A DNA stretch of 64,000 nucleotides from Moheibacter lacus (GTDB lineage Bacteria > Bacteroidota > Bacteroidia > Flavobacteriales > Weeksellaceae). Numbering within the stretch: position 1 is the stretch's first letter; the number at the start of each line of letters is the position of its first letter. The stretch is taken from contig NZ_JACDZE010000001.1 of the NCBI RefSeq assembly GCF_014042165.1, positions 1,572,595-1,636,594 on the forward strand, in the 5' to 3' direction. The notes under the pieces are model-generated. The model did no database searches, was not told the origin of the DNA, and saw only the letters and a list, made by a program, of their open reading frames with translations. The translations under genes and the position numbers were made by a program. Positions 24,971 to 33,182 of this stretch are shown here, piece by piece.

Positions 24971-27916
24971 ATGAGGAAAATAGTAATTACAGCAATTCTC
25001 TTGTTCTTTACCTGTTCGGTTTGGGCACAAGAAGATTCCATCCAGATTGATGATTATTATGTAGAGGATTTAGATTCTATAGGTGATGATTTTGGATTGG
25101 AATTGGAAGAAACCGTAGTCATCGGTTACGGTACACAGAAACGGGGTGATTTGACATCCTCTGTTTCATCTGTAAAAGCAGAAGACATCATGACACAGCC
25201 TGCCACAACTGCGATGCAATCTTTGCAAGGAAAATTGGCCGGGGTGAACATTGTCAATACAGATCAGCCAGGTGCGACGCCAAGTGTTGTCATCAGAGGT
25301 TTGGGAACCGCTCTTGGTGGAAGAAATCCGCTCTATGTAGTCGATGGTTTGATCGTTCCAAACATTACCAATATCAACCCAAATGACATCGAAACCATCG
25401 ATGTAATGAAAGATGCTGCTTCATCTGCCATATATGGAGTTCGTGGCGCAAATGGTGTGGTAATCGTAACGACCAAAAGAGGGAAAAAAGGAAAACCAAG
25501 AATCAATTACGATGCTTATATGGGCTTTAGAACCATTTTGAATAAAGTGGATATGGCCAATTCTGATCAATATGTAACTTATTTTAATGAAGAACAAACG
25601 ATTCTGGGTTCTACCAATTTTTTGTCTACAGATCAGCCTTATGATACAGATTGGTATGATGAATTGTTGAAAACAGGATTTATCAATAACAATAGCATTT
25701 CGATTGCCGGTGGAGGTGATGATGTCAATTACTTTTTTGCATTGGATCACTTTGATGAAAAAGGAATTTTGGATGGTCAAAACTTTAACAGAACCACCCT
25801 CAGAAACAACAATGATTACAAATTATTTGATGATCGAATTACCATCAAACAAAATATCAATGTGACGTTTACAAACGAAACGCCAAAACCAATGGGCGCT
25901 TTCAATACAGCATTTAGACAAGCGCCAATCGTTCCGGTGAAATATGATACGGGACAGTGGGGTATGTCTTATTGGAATCAAACAACAGGAGTCGCCGGAT
26001 TTACCGGAAATGAAGGAGATGTCATCGGTTCATTAAACAATGCAGGAAACCCTGTTTCACAAGTGTATTTCAACAATGTGAACAACAAAACCACAACTTT
26101 ACAAGGGAATTTGGAAATCGGATATGAAATCATTGAGGATTTTACTTTTACTTCCCGTGCAGGCGGAACCAAATATTGGTACACAAGCGAAACTTTCACA
26201 CCAACCCGAGATTTATGGTTGGCAGCAGATCCGAGAAGAACGATGGATGAATTTATTGCAGGTCAAACTGCAAATCCAAACAATACTTCTTGGGCCAATA
26301 ATTCATTCTCTCGAGAAGAAATCAATACGACTAGATGGCAATGGGAAAATTTCATCACCTATGATTTGGATTTTGGCAACCATAATTTGACATTAGTTGG
26401 AGGAATGTCTTCAGAAGAAATCGGTGTCGGAGGTAGATTTTATGGAGTAGGTTACGGTGTTCCGGATCAAAATAATTATTGGAGCATCGACCATGCAGAT
26501 GGAACTTATGATAAAGTAGTAGAACAAGTCAATTATACACCATTGCGTTTCCTTTCTTATTTCGGGAGAGTACAGTATGATTTTGATAACCGGTATTATA
26601 TTTCCGGAGTATTTAGAAGAGATGGAACCAGTACATTTAGAACCAATAATGAATATTGGGGAAATTTCCCATCCTTCAGTGCAGGTTGGAACATATCCAA
26701 TGAAGAATTCTTGAGTGGAAACAATACCATTAATTTCTTGAAATTAAGAGGAGGTTGGGGTAGATTGGGGAATGCAGATGTTCCTTTTAATGTAACCAAC
26801 ACACTGACAGATCCAGGAAGTGCCAATATGAACTATGTTTTTGGGCCAGGTCAAGATTTAATTTTTGGGGCTTATACTGGCACACCTGCTCTTCCAATTA
26901 GTTGGGAAATCGTAGAAGAATGGGGGGGAGGTATTGACTTCACCTTATTTGGGAATAAACTCTCTGGTTCATTTGATTATTATAACAAAACTACTGAAAA
27001 TACTATTTTAAATATTAGAACTATTGGTACTTCTCCATATTCAGGTGAATTTTACGATCATGCAGCTGAAGTAGTCAACAAGGGTTGGGAAGCAGCGCTT
27101 GGTTGGAAAGACACTTCCAATTCCGGTGACTTTTCTTATGAAATCAATGTGAATTTCAACATGAATGACAATCAAGTTACACATGTAGAAGATGGTTATG
27201 GCGGAATGATCGGAGGTTCCCTAGGGAATGGTTCTATCACCAAACGTTTGGAAGAAGGACATGCCATCGGATCTTGGTGGATGTTTGAAACAGAAGGCGT
27301 TTGGCAAACACAAGAAGAAATCGATGCCAATGCGCATCTTTCAGGTGCAAGACCGGGTCATTTAAGATATGTGGATCAAAACGGAGATGGACTGATCGAT
27401 GATCGCGATAAAAAATTCTTCGATTCGTATTTGCCTGATTATAATTATGGTGTAAACATCACTTTAACTTATAAAAGAATTGACTTAAATGTTTCAGGTT
27501 ATGGAGTTGGTGGAAACCAAATCTACAATGGTTTGATGAATACAAGATGGGGTGGTGAGAACATTACAGCAGATACTTTCAACGATCGTTGGACAGGAGC
27601 TGGTTCTACAAACGAACATCCGGGTGCCAACCGTGATTATGAAGCTTCAAACTATTATTTGGAAGATGGAGATTTCTTCAGAATCAATAACATCACCTTG
27701 GGATACAATTTCAAAGACATGATCAATGGTGTTCGAAACCTAAGATTGTATGTAACCGCTCAAAATCCATTTATTTTCACAAAATACAGTGGATTCTCGC
27801 CTGAGTTGAACGGTACGGGAACAGATGCAGGAAATCCTTACCGATTGACCGGTGTTGAATTGGATGCTTATCCAACTACCAGAACCTTTTTGATGGGCGT
27901 TAATGTTGAATTTTAA
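24971..27916 (+). CDS. SusC/RagA-family TonB-dependent outer-membrane receptor (PUL)
   Basis: 981 residues from the ATG at 24971. The frame open to 24866 is upstream of the promoter and is not coding. A signal peptide (1-19, ending VWAQ) is followed by a short acidic segment (DSIQIDDYYVEDLDSIGDD), then a TonB-box-like EETVVIGYGTQKRGDLT, a plug domain with the SusC motif NPLYVVDG and DAASSAIYGVRGANGVVIVTT, and a 22-strand barrel ending GVNVEF. The usual N-terminal carboxypeptidase-regulatory-like domain is missing. It imports oligosaccharides with the SusD lipoprotein that starts 13 nt downstream, probably beta-1,2-glucan fragments given the flanking enzymes. Confidence 0.95.
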   Translation: MRKIVITAILLFFTCSVWAQEDSIQIDDYYVEDLDSIGDDFGLELEETVVIGYGTQKRGDLTSSVSSVKAEDIMTQPATTAMQSLQGKLAGVNIVNTDQPGATPSVVIRGLGTALGGRNPLYVVDGLIVPNITNINPNDIETIDVMKDAASSAIYGVRGANGVVIVTTKRGKKGKPRINYDAYMGFRTILNKVDMANSDQYVTYFNEEQTILGSTNFLSTDQPYDTDWYDELLKTGFINNNSISIAGGGDDVNYFFALDHFDEKGILDGQNFNRTTLRNNNDYKLFDDRITIKQNINVTFTNETPKPMGAFNTAFRQAPIVPVKYDTGQWGMSYWNQTTGVAGFTGNEGDVIGSLNNAGNPVSQVYFNNVNNKTTTLQGNLEIGYEIIEDFTFTSRAGGTKYWYTSETFTPTRDLWLAADPRRTMDEFIAGQTANPNNTSWANNSFSREEINTTRWQWENFITYDLDFGNHNLTLVGGMSSEEIGVGGRFYGVGYGVPDQNNYWSIDHADGTYDKVVEQVNYTPLRFLSYFGRVQYDFDNRYYISGVFRRDGTSTFRTNNEYWGNFPSFSAGWNISNEEFLSGNNTINFLKLRGGWGRLGNADVPFNVTNTLTDPGSANMNYVFGPGQDLIFGAYTGTPALPISWEIVEEWGGGIDFTLFGNKLSGSFDYYNKTTENTILNIRTIGTSPYSGEFYDHAAEVVNKGWEAALGWKDTSNSGDFSYEINVNFNMNDNQVTHVEDGYGGMIGGSLGNGSITKRLEEGHAIGSWWMFETEGVWQTQEEIDANAHLSGARPGHLRYVDQNGDGLIDDRDKKFFDSYLPDYNYGVNITLTYKRIDLNVSGYGVGGNQIYNGLMNTRWGGENITADTFNDRWTGAGSTNEHPGANRDYEASNYYLEDGDFFRINNITLGYNFKDMINGVRNLRLYVTAQNPFIFTKYSGFSPELNGTGTDAGNPYRLTGVELDAYPTTRTFLMGVNVEF

Positions 27917-27928
27917 TTGAATTGAATT

Positions 27929-29344
27929 ATGAAAAATATTACGAAATATTTATTGCTAATTGGAATTTTCGTTCTAAGCGGATGTTCTGACGACTTTTTG
28001 GAAGTAGACCCGGAAGAAGATGTATTGGAATCAGACAGTGGTGAAGTCTATACACCTGAAATGTATGTCAATGGCGTTTATGGTTATTTGACGGATTGGA
28101 CCTATGCATTTTCTTGGTTAGGCGTAACCGAAATCATTTCAGATAACGCTGACAAAGGAAGTTCTCCTTCTGATACCGGTGGAGACAAACATCTATTGGA
28201 TGCCCTGGAACATACCAGTACAACAGGATCTATTGAAGCTTGTTGGACAACTTTTTACAAAACAATTGGTAGAGCCAATATTGCGATCCAATACACCGAA
28301 GAATACGGTTTAACAGATGAAACCTATAAAAATCGTTTGATCGGTGAAGCCAAATTTCTACGTGCGCTTCATTATTTCTGGTTGGTCAGAATGTTTGGTG
28401 ATGTGCCGATTCAGGTTGTAGATGATCCGGCATCTTGGGAAACAAGAGTTGCAAAAGCCGAAGTTTATGCCTACATCGAACAAGATTTATTGGACGCCAT
28501 CTCCACATTACCCAATAAAAGTGATTATCCATCGATGGATTTAGGTCGCGCTACAAAAGGTGCAGCACAAGGACTTTTAGCCAAAGTTTATTTGTACCAA
28601 GAAAAATGGCAAGACGCTTATGATATGGCCGGAACTGTGATGAGTTCAGGACAATATGGTTTGGAAGCTGACTACGGAACAATTTGGAGAGCATCTACTG
28701 AAAATGGAACAGAATCATTATTTGAAGTTCAAGCTCGTGGTGAATCCATCAACCACGGTGTGAATCAATATTCCCAAACTCAAGGCGCACGTGGTTCCGG
28801 AGGTTGGGGTTGGGGCTTTAATGTTCCTTCCGAAAATCTTTTAAATGCGTTTAACAATGCGAGTGATACTATTCGTCGTGATGGAACCATCATCTTCAGA
28901 GGGGAAACTTTATGGGATGGAAGAGAAGTTCCAGAAACTGTTGAAAACCCGATGTATAACGAAAAAGCTTATTCAAGCGCTAACTTAGGCGATAGTGATA
29001 CTGACAAAAATATCAGAATCCTCCGTTATGCAGAAATCCTTTTGATTCGTGCAGAAGCCGCAATTCACGCTGGAGGAGATGTTGCCACACCATTGAATAT
29101 GGTGAGAAATCGTGCAGGGTTAACCTCCATTGCCAATCCAACCGTTGAACAAATTTGGTTAGAAAGAAGATTGGAATTGGCATTTGAACATGACCGTTGG
29201 TTTGATTTGGTTAGAACCGGACAAGCAGAATCTGCCATGGCAGCTGACGGGAAAACTTTTGTAGTTGGAAAACATGAATTGTTCCCTATTCCAAATTCAC
29301 AATTGATTCAAACTCCAGCCATGACCCAAAATCCGGGTTGGTAA
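27929..29344 (+). CDS. SusD/RagB-family glycan-binding lipoprotein
   Basis: A 471-residue surface lipoprotein (signal ending LSGC, lipobox Cys19) that caps the SusC barrel and binds the incoming glycan. The TPR-like N-terminal helices include GEAKFLRALHYFWLVRMFGDVP, and the C-terminus has the family RYAEILLIRAEA and LELAFEHDRWFDLVRTG motifs. It is followed 11 nt later by the first GH144-like gene, so susC, susD and the glucanase form one transcription unit. Confidence 0.95.
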   Translation: MKNITKYLLLIGIFVLSGCSDDFLEVDPEEDVLESDSGEVYTPEMYVNGVYGYLTDWTYAFSWLGVTEIISDNADKGSSPSDTGGDKHLLDALEHTSTTGSIEACWTTFYKTIGRANIAIQYTEEYGLTDETYKNRLIGEAKFLRALHYFWLVRMFGDVPIQVVDDPASWETRVAKAEVYAYIEQDLLDAISTLPNKSDYPSMDLGRATKGAAQGLLAKVYLYQEKWQDAYDMAGTVMSSGQYGLEADYGTIWRASTENGTESLFEVQARGESINHGVNQYSQTQGARGSGGWGWGFNVPSENLLNAFNNASDTIRRDGTIIFRGETLWDGREVPETVENPMYNEKAYSSANLGDSDTDKNIRILRYAEILLIRAEAAIHAGGDVATPLNMVRNRAGLTSIANPTVEQIWLERRLELAFEHDRWFDLVRTGQAESAMAADGKTFVVGKHELFPIPNSQLIQTPAMTQNPGW

Positions 29345-29355
29345 TTGATTAAATA

Positions 29356-30717
29356 ATGAAAAAGAACTTCATTTTATTTATATGTTTTATAGCAGCGATG
29401 GGTTGTAATCGACCGGCTTCTGAAGCCTCAGCAGATGCCGGTTCGATTACAAATAATGATGAAGAAATGTTGATGAATCAGGTTCAGCAAGATGTGTTGA
29501 AATATTTTTGGGATTTTGCTGAACCCAATTCATTATTGGCCAGAGAAAGATACCATCCGGACGGAAATTACCCTGAAAACGATGCAAATGTCGTTACCTC
29601 TGGTGGCTCCGGGTTTGGTTTGATGACTTTGATAGTTGGAATTGACAGAAATTTTATTCCCAGAGAAGAAGCGGTGTTGCGCTTGCATCATATGATGGAT
29701 TTTTTAGAGAAAGCTGATCGTTTTCATGGAGCTTGGCCGCATTGGATGAATGGAGAAACCGGAAAAGTAAAATCGTTTGGAAAAAAAGACAATGGTGGTG
29801 ATTTAGTAGAAACGGCATTTCTTGTCCAAGGACTGATTTGTATCAAAGAATATTTCAAAGACGGAAATGAATCTGAAAAACAATTGGCTGAAAAAGCAGA
29901 TCAACTTTGGAAAGGTGTAGAATGGAATTGGTACACAAAAGGAGAAGAGGTTTTGTATTGGCATTGGTCTCCCGAATATGAATGGGAAATGAATTTTCCG
30001 CTCGAAGGATACAACGAATGTTTGATCACTTATGTTCTTGCAGCTGCTTCGCCTGATTATTCGATTGAAAAAGAAGTATTTACAAAAGGTTGGAGTCGTT
30101 CAGGCGAAATCAAATCAGAAGCAAAAAAATTTGAAATTCCTGTAATCGTCAACCACAATGGCGCAGTAGGATCAGTCGGTCCTCTGTTTTGGTCGCAATA
30201 TTCTTATTTGGGTTTAAATCCTAAAGGTTTATCAGACGAATTTGTCAATTATTGGGATCTAAATGTCAATCATTCAAAAATTATGTATGAATATGCTTTA
30301 GAAAATCCTAAAAAATTCAAAGGTTACGGAAAAGATTTTTGGGGTTTAACCGCAAGTTATACCCTGAAAGAAAATGGAGAAACAGGCTATACAGCGCATT
30401 CTCCACAAAATGATAACGGCGTGATCACACCGACTGCTGCTTTGTCGTCTTTTCCTTATACACCCAATGAATCCATGGATTTTTTAAAATTCATTTACAA
30501 CAAAGAAAACAAAGATAAATTCATAGGACCTGCAGGGCCTTATGATGCTTTTTCGATAGAGGACGATTGGGTAGCGAAGCGTTTTTTGGCGATTGACCAA
30601 GGAACGATTGCGCCCATGATTGAAAATCACCGTACAGGTTTGATTTGGAAATTGTTTATGCAAAACGATGACGTGCAAAGAGGATTGGCGAAATTAGGTT
30701 TTAAAGTAAATCCATAA
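29356..30717 (+). CDS. GH144-like glucanase (glycoamylase domain PF10091), lipoprotein, copy 1
   Basis: 453 residues with a lipoprotein signal (lipobox Cys17, AMGC). The whole mature part is an (alpha/alpha)6-barrel of the glycoamylase type: TSGGSGFGLM, ADRFHGAWPHWMNGETG, the acidic NGGDLVETAF, GYNECLITYVLAA, and the late LAIDQGTIAPMIENHRTGLIW. Characterised members of this family (GH144) are endo-beta-1,2-glucanases. It probably sits on the cell surface and cuts the polymer for the SusCD importer. A different beta-glucan is possible. It is about 50-60% similar to the copy at 30965. Confidence 0.85.
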   Translation: MKKNFILFICFIAAMGCNRPASEASADAGSITNNDEEMLMNQVQQDVLKYFWDFAEPNSLLARERYHPDGNYPENDANVVTSGGSGFGLMTLIVGIDRNFIPREEAVLRLHHMMDFLEKADRFHGAWPHWMNGETGKVKSFGKKDNGGDLVETAFLVQGLICIKEYFKDGNESEKQLAEKADQLWKGVEWNWYTKGEEVLYWHWSPEYEWEMNFPLEGYNECLITYVLAAASPDYSIEKEVFTKGWSRSGEIKSEAKKFEIPVIVNHNGAVGSVGPLFWSQYSYLGLNPKGLSDEFVNYWDLNVNHSKIMYEYALENPKKFKGYGKDFWGLTASYTLKENGETGYTAHSPQNDNGVITPTAALSSFPYTPNESMDFLKFIYNKENKDKFIGPAGPYDAFSIEDDWVAKRFLAIDQGTIAPMIENHRTGLIWKLFMQNDDVQRGLAKLGFKVNP

Positions 30718-30874
30718 TCCAAAACGCTGTAGGATTTTCATAAAGATAGAAAGAATGTAGGTAGGAATAATAATTTGTGAAATTGTTTGGGTGTGTGTTT
30801 TTGAATAAAAACCATGACAAAACATCAAAGAGAAATAGATGAAAATTTCACAATTAAATCAAATTCTTATGCTA

Positions 30875-30941
30875 GTTCCGTAGGAACAAAACATGGGTAG
30901 AACAGAAAAAAAATAAATTCAAATTAAAGTTCCGTAGGAAC
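30875..30941. repeat. REP-like element B (two palindromes) between the GH144-like genes
   Basis: GTTCCGTAGGAAC occurs twice (30875-30887 and 30929-30941) with related flanks of about 20 nt each side, and a degenerate TGTAGGA unit lies upstream near 30730. The CCGTAGG core is shared with element A at 8476. The 247-nt gap separates the two glucanase genes and holds no gene. Confidence 0.55.
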
Positions 30942-30964
30942 GAAACGTAGAAAGAAATTTTTAC

Positions 30965-32353
30965 ATGTACAAAAAGATAATTTATATATTCTTTGGTTTA
31001 ATGCTGATCAATTGTAGTTCGTCTGATGATTCCATTCCGGTAACGGATGATGGAGACGGAACTGGCGAACCTGATCCAATAACCGAAATTGAATTTGATC
31101 CAATTGACAACAATGAATTGATGGACATCGTTCAGAGAGAAACTTTCAAATATTTCTGGGACTATGCAGAATCCAATTCCGGAGCTGCGCGTGAACGTTA
31201 CCATCCAGATGATTCCGGAAATAGTGCGAATGTAGTTGCAACGGGAGGTTCAGGTTTTGGGTTGATGGCGATTTTGGTCGGAATAGAAAGAGGATTTATT
31301 TCTCGAGAGCAAGGTTTTCAACGCATCCGTACGATTTTAAACTTTTTTGAAAATGCAGATCGTTTTCATGGAGCTTGGCCGCATTGGCTCAATGGAAATT
31401 CGGGGGCAGTTATTCCATTCAGCACAGTTGATGACGGTGGCGACATCGTCGAAACTTCCTTTTTTGCAATGGGACTCATTTCAGTTAGAGAATATTTTAA
31501 TAATGGAAATTCGGAAGAAATCAATTTGGCAACTCAAGCCGATGAATTATGGAAGGGAATCGAATGGAATTGGTATACAAATAATGGAAATCAATTGATT
31601 TGGCATTGGTCGCCTGATCACGGTTTCGCTATCAATTTAGCCTTAAAAGGATATAACGAGACTTTGATTACTTATGTTTTAGCCGCAAGTTCACCTACTT
31701 ATCCGATTTCACCGGAAACCTATCATTTCGGTTGGGCAAGTGGTGGCGGATTTCTAAATTCCAATGTTCAATTTGAAATTCCAATACTGGTAAAACATGG
31801 TGGTAGTTCTTCCCATGTTGGCCCTCTGTTTCTTTCGCATTATTCTTTCTTGGGATTAGATCCTAGAAATTTAATAGATCAATATGTAAATTATTGGGAC
31901 GTCGCCAAAAATCATGCTTTGATCAATTATCGATATGCAATTGAAAATCCAAACGAACATGATCATTATGGACGATATGTTTGGGGGCTAACGGCTAGTT
32001 ATACCTATCAATCAGGAGGTGGAATGGGCTATGCAACACATAGTCCCGGAAATGATTTGGGTGTGATTGCGCCAACGGCAGCAGTGAGTTCTATCGTTTT
32101 TACTCCGGAACAATCCCTAGATGCCATGCAATATTTTTATCATAAAAGAGAAATTTTGATGGGTCCAGCCGGATTTTACGATGCCTTTAGTCCTGAAAGA
32201 AATTATTGGGTAGCAAATGGATATTTAGCCATAGATCAAGGACCTATGATGATCATGATCGAAAATTATAGAACCCAAATGATGTGGAATTTATTTACGG
32301 GAGCAAATGATGTTCAGCAAGGTCTTGTGGATTTGGGATTCAGTTATGAATGA
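30965..32353 (+). CDS. GH144-like glucanase (glycoamylase domain PF10091), lipoprotein, copy 2
   Basis: 462 residues, lipobox Cys17 (LINC) followed by a Ser/Asp/Gly-rich linker. The domain repeats the motifs of copy 1 (ATGGSGFGLM, ADRFHGAWPHWLNGNSG, GGDIVETSFFA, GYNETLITYVLAAS, LAIDQGPMMIMIENYRT), so the two are tandem paralogues. The linker and loop differences suggest different product lengths or substrates, for example an endo- and an exo-acting form. This gene is separated from copy 1 by the repeat-bearing spacer and may have its own transcript. Confidence 0.85.
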   Translation: MYKKIIYIFFGLMLINCSSSDDSIPVTDDGDGTGEPDPITEIEFDPIDNNELMDIVQRETFKYFWDYAESNSGAARERYHPDDSGNSANVVATGGSGFGLMAILVGIERGFISREQGFQRIRTILNFFENADRFHGAWPHWLNGNSGAVIPFSTVDDGGDIVETSFFAMGLISVREYFNNGNSEEINLATQADELWKGIEWNWYTNNGNQLIWHWSPDHGFAINLALKGYNETLITYVLAASSPTYPISPETYHFGWASGGGFLNSNVQFEIPILVKHGGSSSHVGPLFLSHYSFLGLDPRNLIDQYVNYWDVAKNHALINYRYAIENPNEHDHYGRYVWGLTASYTYQSGGGMGYATHSPGNDLGVIAPTAAVSSIVFTPEQSLDAMQYFYHKREILMGPAGFYDAFSPERNYWVANGYLAIDQGPMMIMIENYRTQMMWNLFTGANDVQQGLVDLGFSYE

Positions 32354-32391
32354 TATTCTTTGCTTTATAGTAAAGTGAGGGAGGTTTGGTA

Positions 32392-32446
32392 AAGATATCG
32401 TCAGGTCAATTCTTATTCATAGTTAGGTTGACCTGTACGGTATCTT
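32392..32446 (+). promoter_or_regulatory. Long stem-loop in the 5' leader of the esterase gene
   Basis: An imperfect 18/19-nt inverted repeat (32392-32409 against 32428-32446, two mismatches and one bulge) encloses an 18-nt loop and ends 11 nt before the esterase ATG. It is followed by an A-run, not T, so termination on this strand is unlikely. It could control translation or mRNA processing within the PUL transcript. Confidence 0.5.
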
Positions 32447-32457
32447 AAAAATTAAAA

Positions 32458-33165
32458 ATGATGACAAAAAAAATATACATATTCATTCTAATTTTACTGT
32501 CGAATTTGAATTTCGCCCAGCAAACCACAGGCAAATTCAAAGACAAAGTTTCGATTCAATTTGAAATCAATTACTTGCTTCGTTTACCCGAAAATTCGCA
32601 AGGAAAATATCCATTATTGGTTTTCCTTCATGGCGCAGGCGAACGTGGAACCGATATCAACAAGGTCATAGCAAATGGACCGCTTCAGGAGAAATACAAA
32701 GAATTCACCAAACATTTTGCAATCCTTGCGCCGCAATGTCCAGAAGGTCAATATTGGGATGTGGAAACGGTTTATCAATTGATTCAAAAAATAATTAAGG
32801 ACAATAAAAACATCGATACCAACAGAATTTACCTCACCGGACTCAGTATGGGCGGTTGGGGAAGTTGGCGATTGGCAGAAAAACACCCTGAACTTTTTGC
32901 TGCATTGGTACCGGTTTGCGGACCTGCAGGACTTCCTGAAAAACGCGAAGCGCATTTGGTCAAAAATATTCCGACCAGAATTTTTCACGGTGCTTTGGAT
33001 GATATCGTTCCGGTAGAGAATTCGATCATGATGTATCAGGAATTGAAAAGTTTTGGGGCAGATGTGGATTTGATAATTTTCAAGGACGACAACCACAACA
33101 GTTGGGATTCCACTTATTCCAATCCGGAATTGTACAAATGGATTTTAGAGCAAAAAAAGAAATAA
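32458..33165 (+). CDS. Secreted alpha/beta-hydrolase (predicted carbohydrate esterase)
   Basis: A 235-residue serine esterase with a signal peptide (MMTKKIYIFILILLSNLNFAQ). The catalytic elements are the oxyanion region HGAGERG, the nucleophile in GLSMGG, an acid in GALDD and the His in DNHNSW. Its fold is the phospholipase/carboxylesterase or dienelactone hydrolase type that includes carbohydrate esterases. In this PUL it probably removes acyl groups from the glycan. The exact ester is unknown. The GH3 gene starts 17 nt after its stop. Confidence 0.85.
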   Translation: MMTKKIYIFILILLSNLNFAQQTTGKFKDKVSIQFEINYLLRLPENSQGKYPLLVFLHGAGERGTDINKVIANGPLQEKYKEFTKHFAILAPQCPEGQYWDVETVYQLIQKIIKDNKNIDTNRIYLTGLSMGGWGSWRLAEKHPELFAALVPVCGPAGLPEKREAHLVKNIPTRIFHGALDDIVPVENSIMMYQELKSFGADVDLIIFKDDNHNSWDSTYSNPELYKWILEQKKK

Positions 33166-33182
33166 TAAGAAAACACGAATTT

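Noticed and set aside
33102-33182. Upstream start of the GH3 frame inside the esterase gene
   Set aside because: The overlap encodes no signal peptide. The ATG at 33183 does, with a normal 17-nt gap.
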